DNA of 64,000 bases from RGIG9115 sp045128915 (GCA_045128915.1 JBGVIT010000046.1:9034-73033), one strand, 5' to 3'. Counted from the first letter of the stretch, positions 55,701 through 63,762 are shown. Made by a program: numbers and translations. The notes: generated from the sequence alone by a model not told the origin.

Positions 55701-56006
55701 TGAGGTTCCCATCTTAAACACTCTGCCGCTTGCCTTAGCAGCGGATTCAACCGTAGATAAATTAAGTGCGGTTATATTATTTCCGCCTCCCCAGGTGTTC
55801 CAAGTCTTCCAACCACCAGCAAAATCCTTGCCGTTAATAGTCGTAAAACCTGTTACATCGCTATAGCCTTCAAAGTCTTCAAAAAAGCTTTGGTTTGCTA
55901 CGCTTGTCACCTGTGCGGAGACGTTTATTCCCGCAATAGCAGTAATTGCTACCGAGAATGCTGCAATCAAGCTAAGAAGCCTACTTAACTTTTTGTTTTT
56001 AAACAT
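52794..56006 (-). CDS. Large secreted protein with repeated LamG-like modules (paralogue of 49,348-52,533)
   Basis: A 1,070-residue exoprotein, signal peptide MFKNKKLSRLLSLIAAFSVA to NVSAQ, ATG behind AAGGAG. N-terminal LamG-like module (FFEDFEGYSDVTGF to DYYIDGKYLDTHP), then two tandem modules of about 210 residues (about 430-640 and 650-870) that are clearly copies of each other: TWTTSSSKWASANTSNLTVS against AWTTASAKWGSNATANLSVS, and LYTSASGGNGTGEFKWSEST against LYTTASGGNAGTTTYKWDSA. The C-terminal domain (AVFETAEGSMLDNKAGAKN to the end) is shared with its neighbour. No catalytic residues are visible; substrate binding on the cell surface or in the medium is likely. Confidence 0.72.
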   Translation of the reverse strand: MFKNKKLSRLLSLIAAFSVAITAIAGINVSAQVTSVANQSFFEDFEGYSDVTGFTTINGKDFAGGWKTWNTWGGGNNITALNLSTVESAAKASGRVFKMGTSVSASAGPAIYKDPNITIGNEDIIISGDVYIPEININTADSNQRVRFYVSRGQGTDVVRDYTSGDEVWGETTWANYVPASYPAFGLFFTADVSQSEPVWRVRIGGATPTVVQAEIATTNTNAFNVAAETWYNLCLVYHPSTGDVDYYIDGKYLDTHPTKRQVNGVTYPIPNLAAGEKLGNINLCAGGTKSNDTAAMFDNISVVTASAASNVKYDEIEKGTNSVFASWDIPVDITNKTATVKKLAANDVTFSGAGATDVTNASVTTYSNGVGVKFTQPLDTAFERYQIKVSGAKNVCGETVDYVYNFVVGDKVNLVGASYNESFSADVIDTAATWTTSSSKWASANTSNLTVSYDETSTALKIASTAAYTKVRSPKKFNVALNDTVDYVDMAFDLKADKDFQASVMMCDELSDLHAGIVLEEDAVYSAAKNGNYVRNPMATFESTVDKWQSYIIRYYPHDSKIEVYMGDTQETISDKPIFTAYQLYTSASGGNGTGEFKWSESTHGDSIVGMSMQVNTANVNIYLDNVNAASYSYSKNRETKGSHSAVISSDVIDGTAAWTTASAKWGSNATANLSVSYDGEKQAIKGTTPSDASYGKLRSPLNFNVPVNADVEYVDMAFDLYVDGATDFGASIMMTDATSTTQEANTLHAGFVLEDNAIFAAAGNGNKINTPTKSISSILGVWKSYKIRYYPNVGKLKVFMGDSQTAISEVPTLIVDTLYTTASGGNAGTTTYKWDSATDGNSITGLSIQVYSKSTSVYLKNVSAASFGYAYRPTVVKAAVFETAEGSMLDNKAGAKNINIYMANETAVPTVAINNEAKTVTGTNGVYEIALDTMLIGNTQYTLAVNNTPYTFTTGDGEFKVSNLRFEKAGVTADKLVAGDVITAKVDVYNSTEGEETPYLIWAAYEGDALADVGFVKLTAASGENVVKSADKSLTVTGEFTTVKAFIWDGIDTITPLLNPITINISEN

Positions 56007-56071
56007 ACTAATATCTCCTTTTTATATTTAAATATCTAAGCAACTGCGAACTTAAACCGCAATCACCTATT

Positions 56072-58531
56072 TTATATATTTAAGGTATATGCCTTAGCAC
56101 CTATATTGTCTTTTCCCGTCTGTTTGTATTTAATAACTCGTTCTTCGCCGGGAAGAAGTGAAAAATAATTATCCTCAAAGACCGCATCTCCGCAAAGCTC
56201 CACAGTATGTATGTAAGCTTTTGCTTTAATTTTAACACCTTGAATGCCCGTTTTCAATGTATCAATTCTGTCATTTGAAGCACTTATTTCCAACATTCCT
56301 TTTTTATAGAATGCTCTGTCGTTATTTATTTCTGCCACTACAAAACAATCTTCAGGTACTTCGCTTGCATTCACCTCATGCCCGATAAATGATGTGTTTG
56401 CACTTGCATATATTTCTTTAGCTTCTGACTGTGCTGCTATACTGCCGTTTTTTGAAACTGCATACCATTTTAACGTCAGTTTTTCTTCTTTTCCATCATT
56501 ACAGATATGGAATTTATACTTTCCATCTTCCAAATCCACCGAAAGCATCATCGGCTTTGCGGCACGCTTAAATGAATAATATGCCGCCTTTGGTTCTCCG
56601 TAATAATCAATAAGTGCCCAACCTGACGCCGCAGGCCAACAATCATTAAGCATCCAATAAACAACCCCCGAGCAGAACCATTTTTCACGTCTGACTCGTT
56701 CAAGCGATACTCGCAACCATTCGTATTGCAGATATTTTAATTTGAAAAATCTATCTTCACCATCTTTGAACTTTCCAAGTATCCCCTGTGCAAAGCTGTA
56801 CAAGTATTCAAAAACCTGAGTTTTTAATGACGGGTTTGTTCTTGTATGATAAAGCCACATTGACAAATCATCGCCGTATATATCATCAACCGTCATAAAC
56901 TTTTTGAGACAGTTTTCAGACGCTGCTCCAAGCACCGGCTCTTCTGCTATAAACCTTGCATTATACAGCTTGAAGTAATCCTTGTAGTCGCTTACATCGT
57001 CTTTGAGCATATATTTGAAAAAGTCACCCAAAAACTGTGTGTTATGAGTTGTACCCTTAGTGTTTGACGCATAGTTCTTTCCGCCGTATGGACTTGAGGG
57101 TAAAAATCTCCTGTTGTAATCCCTTTTATAGATAATCGGTGCAATAGCCTTATACGCTGATGCTCTGCCCTTGTAGTTGGTATCCATGTCACAGCCATCT
57201 ATGGCGTTTTCGTTATCACCGGACCACCAGACAAGACACGCCTTGTTTCTCAAAGCTTCGACGGCATATTCCGCTTCCCGTTTGAGATGCTCTAAAAACC
57301 ACTGCGCATCCTCCGGGTACTGACCGCAAGCCATAAGGAAATCCTGAGTCACCATAATACCGAGTCTTGAACATTCGTTATAAAAATGCTCTGTTTCAAT
57401 ATCACCGCCGCCCCAGACTCTTATCATATTTACGCCGCCGTCTTTTGCAAGCTCTAAAAGCTTTGTTACCTTTTTATCTGTGTTTCCTTTTGCAAACGGC
57501 TCACAAGGAACCCAATTTGCACCTTTACACATAATCTTCGTGCCATTGATTTTGAGTATAAAACCTGAAAACTTATCGTTTTTATCATAAAACTGAGAAA
57601 ATGGTGTCTTTTTGAGTTCTACGCATTTTTCAAAGTTTTCGCTGCCCTCTTTATCGCACAGCTCCATGATTTTCACAGTTCTTATACCAAACTCAGTATT
57701 GTAAAGAAGCTTATTCTTACATTTGATTTCAAGTCTGTAAAGCTCTGCACTGCCGTAACCGTTAGGGTACCAAAGCTTTGGGTTCTCTACGTCAAGGTTT
57801 ATGCGCATGAAGCTTTCTTCGTTGTAGCGTGAATATTCTGCCGCAATATTGCCGCCGGAGTCAATTATATTTACATCCACAACACCGCCACACTCAAAGT
57901 CTTTAAAATCAATATCTATAACAACTTCTGCCGAATCCTCATCAATGCTTTTTGTATAGACGTAAGCTGTATCAACCTTTATGCCTGTATCAATTTCTTC
58001 TACATATGCATTGCCTACTCCGCAGGAGACAAAACGCATAGTCCAATCCCAACCATAAGTACACTGCGGTCTTCTTGTGTATAGGCGGTCTTTGGCAAAG
58101 GCAGAAGGAAGTTTTTTTCTGCCAAGCATCTGAGTCACGGGTGAATAGAAATAAATACTGACCGTATTTTCTCCCTTAGTCACAAGCTTACTTATATCAA
58201 ACCTATGTGGAATGTATCCGTTATCACAAGAGCCTGCGTGTTTATCATTTACATAAACATCGCAATATGTATCAAGCTTTTCAAATACGAGAACAAGTTT
58301 TTTATCTGTATCATCCATTTGAAAACACTTACTGTATATCCAGTTATAGTTTTCGTATTTCTGAACCTTGTCTGCATTGTCTCTATAAAATACATCCAGA
58401 TTTTTTTCAATATCAGAGTTTAGTATGGCACTTAATGTACTTCCGGGAACATCAGCAGAAATCTCAATTACTTCTCCATCAGGAGATGTACCCTCAAGAT
58501 GCCATGTTCCGTTTAAATCGACTTTTCGCAT
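56072..58531 (-). CDS. Glycoside hydrolase family 2, beta-mannosidase type
   Basis: An 819-residue cytoplasmic enzyme (no signal peptide). Order: N-terminal jelly roll (DLNGTWHLEG, then YVNDKHAGSCDNGYIPHRFD), Ig-like domain, TIM barrel (VNMIRVWGGGDIE, then WWSGDNEN with acid/base Glu near 441, and RFIAEEPVLGA with the nucleophile in the Glu pair near 529-530), C-terminal beta domains. WGGG followed by WxGDNE is the beta-mannosidase branch rather than beta-galactosidase. ATG 58531 with AGGGGG 5 nt upstream is preferred to GTG 58534. It follows the dehydroquinase-like gene by 13 nt and ends the SDR operon. Confidence 0.88.
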   Translation of the reverse strand: MRKVDLNGTWHLEGTSPDGEVIEISADVPGSTLSAILNSDIEKNLDVFYRDNADKVQKYENYNWIYSKCFQMDDTDKKLVLVFEKLDTYCDVYVNDKHAGSCDNGYIPHRFDISKLVTKGENTVSIYFYSPVTQMLGRKKLPSAFAKDRLYTRRPQCTYGWDWTMRFVSCGVGNAYVEEIDTGIKVDTAYVYTKSIDEDSAEVVIDIDFKDFECGGVVDVNIIDSGGNIAAEYSRYNEESFMRINLDVENPKLWYPNGYGSAELYRLEIKCKNKLLYNTEFGIRTVKIMELCDKEGSENFEKCVELKKTPFSQFYDKNDKFSGFILKINGTKIMCKGANWVPCEPFAKGNTDKKVTKLLELAKDGGVNMIRVWGGGDIETEHFYNECSRLGIMVTQDFLMACGQYPEDAQWFLEHLKREAEYAVEALRNKACLVWWSGDNENAIDGCDMDTNYKGRASAYKAIAPIIYKRDYNRRFLPSSPYGGKNYASNTKGTTHNTQFLGDFFKYMLKDDVSDYKDYFKLYNARFIAEEPVLGAASENCLKKFMTVDDIYGDDLSMWLYHTRTNPSLKTQVFEYLYSFAQGILGKFKDGEDRFFKLKYLQYEWLRVSLERVRREKWFCSGVVYWMLNDCWPAASGWALIDYYGEPKAAYYSFKRAAKPMMLSVDLEDGKYKFHICNDGKEEKLTLKWYAVSKNGSIAAQSEAKEIYASANTSFIGHEVNASEVPEDCFVVAEINNDRAFYKKGMLEISASNDRIDTLKTGIQGVKIKAKAYIHTVELCGDAVFEDNYFSLLPGEERVIKYKQTGKDNIGAKAYTLNI

Positions 58532-58544
58532 CACATCCCCCTCT

Positions 58545-59297
58545 TTATATATGGTCTGTTATAGCCTTTACATCTGTCAATAGCGGCTGTCCGCCTGCGG
58601 CAAATTCATCATGCTCATGCACACACAAACACATACAATTTCCAAATTCGCCCGCTATTTTTCTGAACACGCGGCATTGACCGTTATAAAGGAAAAGAAC
58701 GGGTATATCCAGCTTTTCTTTAAGTAAATTTAAAATCTTTAAATTTTCAAACTTTTCTTCTTCGTTGTCAGCTTGCGTTACTATCTTTGAAATATCCGCT
58801 CCGCGTCTTTGATGCTCAAGAGCAATTTCTAAAACTCTTTCAGCAGGGGTAAACTTAAAAATATGAGAGGACATCAAAACCTCTGCGCCTTTTTTATGTA
58901 ATGCATCAATCAGCTTCCTTTGCTTTTCTATGGCCTCTTCTGATATCGCTACTTCATCAGGCTGTCTGTCATAGAGGTCACCCATAACATCACAGAGTGT
59001 AGCACCGCAATCTGCCAGCTCAAGTAATTCTTCTGCTAATTGTTCATCTGATTTATCCAGATTTTTTGCAAGTCGGTAGTTGGTTACATAAACAGGCTTA
59101 TCATTTGCATAATCAAACAAACTATGATATACTTCTTTATTTCGATATTCCTCTTTCATTTGTTCAAACTGCATTCCAAAGGCTTCTGCTCCTTCGGGTA
59201 CAGATTGGTCCATAAGCTCCTTGACTCTTTCAGGAGTGTCCGCCTGAACCATAACCGTCAATATTGATTTGTCAGAATTTAAAAATGTTTTTTTCAT
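58545..59297 (-). CDS. Divergent type I 3-dehydroquinate dehydratase-fold protein
   Basis: A 250-residue protein related to AroD-type class I dehydroquinases. Kept features: VYVTNYRL (TxR strand), SSHIFKFTP in place of SYHxFxxTP with the catalytic His, GADISKIV with the Schiff-base Lys, FRKIAG with the late Arg, and AGGQPLL for the PGQ loop. Changed features: the substrate-binding ExR strand is GMQ (AEAFGMQFE), and the glutamate expected in the DxE strand is Met (CDVMGD). So the Lys/His chemistry may persist, but shikimate-pathway substrate binding probably does not. It is 2 nt behind an SDR and 13 nt ahead of GH2, a sugar setting, not an aromatic one. Confidence 0.65.
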   Translation of the reverse strand: MKKTFLNSDKSILTVMVQADTPERVKELMDQSVPEGAEAFGMQFEQMKEEYRNKEVYHSLFDYANDKPVYVTNYRLAKNLDKSDEQLAEELLELADCGATLCDVMGDLYDRQPDEVAISEEAIEKQRKLIDALHKKGAEVLMSSHIFKFTPAERVLEIALEHQRRGADISKIVTQADNEEEKFENLKILNLLKEKLDIPVLFLYNGQCRVFRKIAGEFGNCMCLCVHEHDEFAAGGQPLLTDVKAITDHI

Positions 59298-59299
59298 GC

Positions 59300-60058
59300 T
59301 CAGTTCTCCCGATACATAGCATTTCTTCCGCCGTCAATCATAATGTTTTCTCCGTTGATAAACTGTCCCTTTTCCGAAGCTATGAAAAGACACAAATCAA
59401 TGATTTCCTGGGGCTCTGCCGCTCTTCCTAATAAAGTTTTCATTCTGGACATATCGCTTCTGGTAAGAACCGGTCCAGGAGATACACATACGCATCTGAT
59501 ATTATGCTTCGCACCATACTGTGCTATTGACTTTGTCAATCCATACATAATTCCTGCCTTAGCAGTTGGATAATCCGGCCCGGTACTTGATCCTTCTGCA
59601 CCGGTAATAGAACCAATGTTTATAATAAGTCCGCTTTTTTGCTCTCTCATTTGTTTCAATACAGAATGGGCAAAATAAAACGGTCCCTTTAAATTCACAT
59701 CAAGTCCCCAATCATATACATCTATAGGCACATCAGGGAACTCCAGACGAGGATCAACATCAAGCATTCTTCTTGCATAACCGCCTGCAAAGTTTATCAT
59801 AACATCAACGCTTCCAAAAGCTTCAACTGCTTTGGATACAGCACTACTAACCTGTTCATAATCACGCACGTCGCATATAGCACCAATCGCTTTGCCTCTA
59901 CCAAGTGAATTGATTTGTGAAACCTTTTCATTAAGCACTTGTTCGTTGACGTCACACATTACAACATTTCCTCCAAGTGCGGCAAAATTTTGGGCAAATA
60001 AAAGTCCCATTCCTGACGCAGCACCTGTTGATATTGCAGTTTTTCCTGAAAAATCCAT
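59300..60058 (-). CDS. Short-chain dehydrogenase/reductase
   Basis: A 252-residue NAD(P)-dependent Rossmann enzyme. STGAASGMG (about 11-19) is the cofactor motif, D36 after VVMC suggests NAD preference, NFAG follows beta-4, NIGSITGAEGS holds the Ser and YPTAKAG the catalytic Tyr and Lys. IMIDGGRNAMY ends the protein. AAAGGTG precedes the ATG. First gene of the SDR/dehydroquinase-like/GH2 operon, divergent from an AraC regulator. Likely oxidises or reduces a sugar or sugar acid; the substrate is unknown. Confidence 0.9.
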   Translation of the reverse strand: MDFSGKTAISTGAASGMGLLFAQNFAALGGNVVMCDVNEQVLNEKVSQINSLGRGKAIGAICDVRDYEQVSSAVSKAVEAFGSVDVMINFAGGYARRMLDVDPRLEFPDVPIDVYDWGLDVNLKGPFYFAHSVLKQMREQKSGLIINIGSITGAEGSSTGPDYPTAKAGIMYGLTKSIAQYGAKHNIRCVCVSPGPVLTRSDMSRMKTLLGRAAEPQEIIDLCLFIASEKGQFINGENIMIDGGRNAMYREN

Positions 60059-60095
60059 ACAATCACCTTTTCTAACTTTACTATTTTATATAATG

Positions 60096-60124
60096 ATAAT
60101 AATCTAAATTCGGTCGGTTTACAA
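60096..60124 (-). promoter_or_regulatory. Promoter of the SDR operon
   Basis: On the minus strand TTGTAA (60119-60124), 17 bp, TATTAT (60096-60101), about 40 nt before the SDR ATG. It faces the AraC promoter across about 50 bp, in which regulator sites would be expected. Confidence 0.6.
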
Positions 60125-60175
60125 TGTGAATTACGATATTAGATTGCTGTTTTTGATACTAATTGCAACTTTTTG

Positions 60176-60204
60176 TTGATTTTTTATTCAAAAAATGATA
60201 TACT
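60176..60204 (+). promoter_or_regulatory. Promoter of the AraC gene at 60,233
   Basis: TTGATT (60176-60181), 17 bp, TATACT (60199-60204), 28 nt before the ATG. Good sigma-A-type match. Confidence 0.6.
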
Positions 60205-60232
60205 AACAAAAAATCCTTCGGAGGAATCCATC

Positions 60233-60991
60233 ATGGAAAAATTAAATAAGATTATCATTACAGAATGTGACGACATTAAAACTGTTCCGTCTGCCAAAGG
60301 ACGGTATGAAAGAATGAATAATCGAAGATGCTATGGATTATCCTTTTGTATCAATGGTAAGATTACATATACACACAACGGCAAAGAATATGTTTCTGAC
60401 TCTAAAAATGCTGTTATTCTCCCCAAAGGAGGAACTTATACATTATACGGAAACGAAAAAGGCTTGTTCCCATGCATTAATTTTGACTGTACAGAAAAGC
60501 TTTGTGATAGCTTTGTGCTGATACCCCTTCCGGAAAGTGAATCCCTGATTAAAAAATATAACCAGATGCTCTCCCTTTCGCTTTTTGATGGTAATCAGGC
60601 AAAAATTTTCAGCATCTTTTATGATATTCTTCATAAATTATCCTCTTACGGAAATGTAAACCAAATAATTGCGCCTGCTATCAGTTTTATAGAAAAGAAT
60701 TATCACAATGCCAATCTCAAAAATGAGGATTTAGCCAATGAATGTAATATCAGTGAAGTGTATTTCAGGAAACTGTTCCTTAAGCAGTTTCATACCACTC
60801 CGAAACAATTTATTCTTGATGTACGCATACAAAAAGCAAAACAATTATTAAAAGAGGGTGGACTTAAAATCTACGCCATTTCAGAACAATGCGGTTTTTC
60901 AAACTCATATCATTTCTGCCATACCTTTAAAGAAAAAACCGGACTTAGTCCTACGGAGTATATGGAGCAGAATAAAAAGTTTAAAATATGA
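60233..60991 (+). CDS. AraC family transcriptional regulator (divergent to the SDR operon)
   Basis: A 252-residue regulator: cupin-like sensing domain (about 30-95, with YGLSFCINGKITYTHNGKEY and AVILPKGGTYTLYGN) and C-terminal AraC domain (LKNEDLANECNISEVYFRKLF, then KIYAISEQCGFSNSYHFCHT and LSPTEYM). ATG 60233 behind GGAGG is chosen; an in-frame start at 60173 would precede the promoter. Divergence from the SDR operon suggests that it controls it in response to a sugar. Confidence 0.88.
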   Translation: MEKLNKIIITECDDIKTVPSAKGRYERMNNRRCYGLSFCINGKITYTHNGKEYVSDSKNAVILPKGGTYTLYGNEKGLFPCINFDCTEKLCDSFVLIPLPESESLIKKYNQMLSLSLFDGNQAKIFSIFYDILHKLSSYGNVNQIIAPAISFIEKNYHNANLKNEDLANECNISEVYFRKLFLKQFHTTPKQFILDVRIQKAKQLLKEGGLKIYAISEQCGFSNSYHFCHTFKEKTGLSPTEYMEQNKKFKI

Positions 60992-61045
60992 TAATTATCC
61001 ACAGCTTTAGATATATTGAACTCAATTACACAATTTTATAACACA

Positions 61046-61086
61046 AAAAATGAACAAGTCCGTTGAAAAAGGACTTGTTCATTTTT
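61046..61086. terminator. Bidirectional terminator between AraC gene and aldolase operon
   Basis: AAAAATGAACAAGTCC (61046-61061) pairs with GGACTTGTTCATTTTT (61071-61086) around GTTGAAAAA. A and T runs serve both the rightward AraC gene and the leftward aldolase operon. Confidence 0.92.
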
Positions 61087-61092
61087 AATTAT

Positions 61093-61938
61093 TCAGCATT
61101 TACCTTCAGAACCAAACAACATTATTTTGTTCATTACCACTTCTTTAATTGCTTTCACTTTTTCTATTCTTGTATCGTGATAATCGCCTTTACACTCAAT
61201 CATTGCTTTCTTTCCTGCAACATACAAATCGGTAAATATATTGACTTTAGTTATTCCGTTTTCAATGCAGTTTTTAAAATCTTCTCCGGAAAGTCCTGAG
61301 CCGCCGTGCAAAACAAGCGGTGTGTCTATTGCACTTCTAATCTGTGCCAACCTTTGTATATCCAATTTAGGTTTACAGGTATATGTTCCATGAGCTGTCC
61401 CGATTGCTATTGCCAAAGCATCAATGTTTGTTGCTTCTACAAATTCTTTTGCCTTCAATGGATCGGTATAAAATTGTGAGGGATCTTCAAGGTGTGAATC
61501 TCCCTCCATTGAACCAACATTGTCACCCACATGTCCAAGCTCGCCTTCAATGGTTGCACCATAGGAATGGGCAATATCTGCCATCTCTTTAACCCTTTTT
61601 ATGTTATTTTCATAAGAATCCGTAGAGCAATCATACATAACTGATGAAAAACCAATTTTTAAAGCTTCCATACATCTTTCAAACGAAAGACCGTGATCGT
61701 AATGAACAGCAACGGGAACGGACGCATTTTTTGCCATGTTTACCATTGCAGGACCTATTAGCTGAAGTTCGCCATATGGAAGTAAAACCTCAGCTGTACC
61801 TATAATTATAGGTGAGCGCATCTCTTCCGCTGCCGAAATCGCTGCTGCGAGGGCATCAGAATCTGTTGTGTTAAAAAGTCCCACAGCATATTTATTTTTT
61901 TGTGCATCACACAATATATCATTTAAATTAACTAACAT
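61093..61938 (-). CDS. Class II ketose-bisphosphate aldolase family (FbaA/GatY/KbaY-like)
   Basis: Zinc TIM-barrel aldolase of 281 residues. YDHG (D81 general base, H82 zinc ligand), EGELGHVG, AIGTAHGTY and LVLHGGSGL carry the other metal and phosphate-binding residues. The family cleaves ketose phosphates to dihydroxyacetone phosphate plus an aldehyde. It is last in the kinase-isomerase-aldolase operon (17 nt after the isomerase), so it should split the phosphorylated ketose made there. GatY/KbaY-type tagatose-bisphosphate aldolase, FBP aldolase or a 1-phosphate-specific enzyme cannot be told apart by eye. Confidence 0.87.
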   Translation of the reverse strand: MLVNLNDILCDAQKNKYAVGLFNTTDSDALAAAISAAEEMRSPIIIGTAEVLLPYGELQLIGPAMVNMAKNASVPVAVHYDHGLSFERCMEALKIGFSSVMYDCSTDSYENNIKRVKEMADIAHSYGATIEGELGHVGDNVGSMEGDSHLEDPSQFYTDPLKAKEFVEATNIDALAIAIGTAHGTYTCKPKLDIQRLAQIRSAIDTPLVLHGGSGLSGEDFKNCIENGITKVNIFTDLYVAGKKAMIECKGDYHDTRIEKVKAIKEVVMNKIMLFGSEGKC

Positions 61939-61955
61939 TTTTTATCTCCTTTGCA

Positions 61956-62492
61956 TCAATCCTCAATTTGTGGTTCTCTTACAAGACGCTTATCTGTAAA
62001 TTGGTCAGTTTCGTCTGTGCTTCTTGTTGAAAACTCCGAAATTACTGCACCTTCTTCTCCTGCCTGAAACCAATGCCACGTTTCAGGCATTATAGTATAT
62101 TGCTCACCGGGGTTTAAAATCACTTCGTGAAATACACTTACATCCGTCTCAGGAATTCTTGCTTTGATATCCTCTTTTCTGCCCTCACCGGGAACATATA
62201 GATATACCTTACCATATCTGCAACGAAATGTTTCTTCTTTTCCTTCCATCCCGTTTGTCGGAACATGCTTGTGTTCAGGGCATGTCTGACCGGGAGTTAA
62301 AACCATTTCTTTTGCACAAACCCGCTCAGTATTTATGTATGTAAGAAGCTGAAGTCCTACCTTTTCTACCATGCCTATTCCATGGTCACAAACCTCAATA
62401 TTTTTCTTTTCTTCTTCGCTCAGAATAATACCTGCCTTTTCGTAAAACTCAAGCGCCGCCTTTACCTGCCTGTCAAATTCTGCTCTTGTCAT
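61956..62492 (-). CDS. D-lyxose/D-mannose isomerase family protein
   Basis: A 178-residue cupin-type sugar isomerase. GLQLLTYINTERVCAKEMVL, the metal motif CPEHKHVP with two His, KEETFRC with Glu, and the later W-H pair in MPETWHWFQAG match the D-lyxose isomerase family, which interconverts D-lyxose and D-xylulose and often D-mannose and D-fructose. The start overlaps the kinase stop (ATGA), so the two are translated together. Small size fits the bacterial family. The real substrate may be another aldose with similar configuration. Confidence 0.82.
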   Translation of the reverse strand: MTRAEFDRQVKAALEFYEKAGIILSEEEKKNIEVCDHGIGMVEKVGLQLLTYINTERVCAKEMVLTPGQTCPEHKHVPTNGMEGKEETFRCRYGKVYLYVPGEGRKEDIKARIPETDVSVFHEVILNPGEQYTIMPETWHWFQAGEEGAVISEFSTRSTDETDQFTDKRLVREPQIED

Positions 62493-63703
62493 AATGCTAA
62501 CCTCCCGTATTTTTTTTCTAAATTCATTATTTCCGATTTAGACCTCATACCGTCAATAGAATTTGCCGCAAACAGATTACAAGCGGCCGCTGCTGACGCA
62601 AATTCAAGTAATTGCTTATCCGAAAAATTATTATAGAGTGCATAAAGGCATCCGGCACAAAATGCATCTCCGGCACCTACGCTGCCCTTTATTTCACTTT
62701 CCGGAATTTTGAGAGACGCAGCGTATGTGAAGCTGCCTGTCTTTGCATCAATTACAAATGAACACTGTTTGCTGTGAATAATGACCTTATCCTTAACACC
62801 ACATTGTACCATTTTTTTCATAGCGATGCGTATATTGTCATGATTTAACTCACCTTGCGGAGTAAATGCATCAAGCTTGAAAGTATTACAGCACTCTATT
62901 TCATTCATTATTGCAAAATTACAATACTTTAAAGTGGGTATTATCTTTCTTTCATAATCAGCCGTACTGTCGCTTACAACATCTATTGATGTCTTTATGC
63001 CTCTTTTTTGCAAAGAGTGCAGAAATTTTGCCATTACAGTCCCGTACTCTTTGTCGTATTCATCAAATTTATCAAGCAACAATATATATCCCATATGGAA
63101 TATATCACAATTAAGCGTCTCTAAATCTATATCATTCGGCAGAAACTCTGCATTAGCGCCTTTTTTGTGAAAAAAAGTTCTCTCTCCGGTAGGCATGCTC
63201 ATTACATCACAAAAGCTTGTTGGGGTTTCGGAAGATGTAATAACGCCCTTAACATCTATTCCATATCGCTGAAGTTCTGATAATATATATCTTCCATATT
63301 CATCTGTTCCAACCTTGCCAAATACGCTTATAGGTATATTCCGATCAATTTTAGCAAGATTGATTGATGTATTGGGAACGCATCCGCCCACCGCATAGGA
63401 TATATCAGACATTTTTGACATCATTCCAACTTTTGGGTAAACATCTATGCTTTTTACCACATCTGCAATAATATTCCCCGCAATAGCTATACCCTTCTTT
63501 TCACCAATCATAATGTAATCAACCGTCACTCCAAAAAGTGATGCAAGCTTAGGGAAAATAGTAATATCCGGATATCCGACTCCGTTTTCCCATTTACTAA
63601 CAGTTTTGTCACTAACATCAAGTTTTTTCGCCAAAGCTTGCTGAGTCAATCCACTCTTTTTTCGCAATTTAGCAACTATATTTCCAATACTTTTTGCATC
63701 CAT
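62489..63703 (-). CDS. PfkB-family sugar kinase fused to an N-terminal XRE-type helix-turn-helix
   Basis: A 404-residue fusion. Residues about 5-62 are an XRE/Cro helix-turn-helix (LRKKSGLTQQALAKKLDV, then VSKWENGVGYPDI); about 70-400 are a ribokinase-type kinase with GNIIADVV, the ISYAVGGCVPNTSINLAKI substrate loop, GERTFFHKKGAN and VGAGDAFCAG with catalytic Asp 346. The kinase motifs are intact, so it should phosphorylate a sugar while its HTH binds DNA, probably at its own promoter. ATG 63703 is the only sensible start and lies before the HTH. It heads the operon with the isomerase and aldolase. Confidence 0.85.
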   Translation of the reverse strand: MDAKSIGNIVAKLRKKSGLTQQALAKKLDVSDKTVSKWENGVGYPDITIFPKLASLFGVTVDYIMIGEKKGIAIAGNIIADVVKSIDVYPKVGMMSKMSDISYAVGGCVPNTSINLAKIDRNIPISVFGKVGTDEYGRYILSELQRYGIDVKGVITSSETPTSFCDVMSMPTGERTFFHKKGANAEFLPNDIDLETLNCDIFHMGYILLLDKFDEYDKEYGTVMAKFLHSLQKRGIKTSIDVVSDSTADYERKIIPTLKYCNFAIMNEIECCNTFKLDAFTPQGELNHDNIRIAMKKMVQCGVKDKVIIHSKQCSFVIDAKTGSFTYAASLKIPESEIKGSVGAGDAFCAGCLYALYNNFSDKQLLEFASAAAACNLFAANSIDGMRSKSEIMNLEKKYGRLAL

Positions 63704-63733
63704 GGTTTCACCCCAATGTTATTTATTAATTTG

Positions 63734-63762
63734 ATTCTAACACATTTTATGTTCTTAGTAAA
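63734..63762 (-). promoter_or_regulatory. Promoter of the HTH-kinase operon
   Basis: On the minus strand TTTACT (63757-63762), 17 bp, TAGAAT (63734-63739), about 25 nt of leader before the ATG. The short leader and the HTH on the encoded kinase make autoregulation at this spot plausible. Confidence 0.55.

Noticed and set aside
32984..58531. Naming one polysaccharide (xanthan, rhamnogalacturonan, ulvan) as the substrate
   Set aside because: GH88, GH106-like and GH2 families fit several glycans and no lyase is present to decide.
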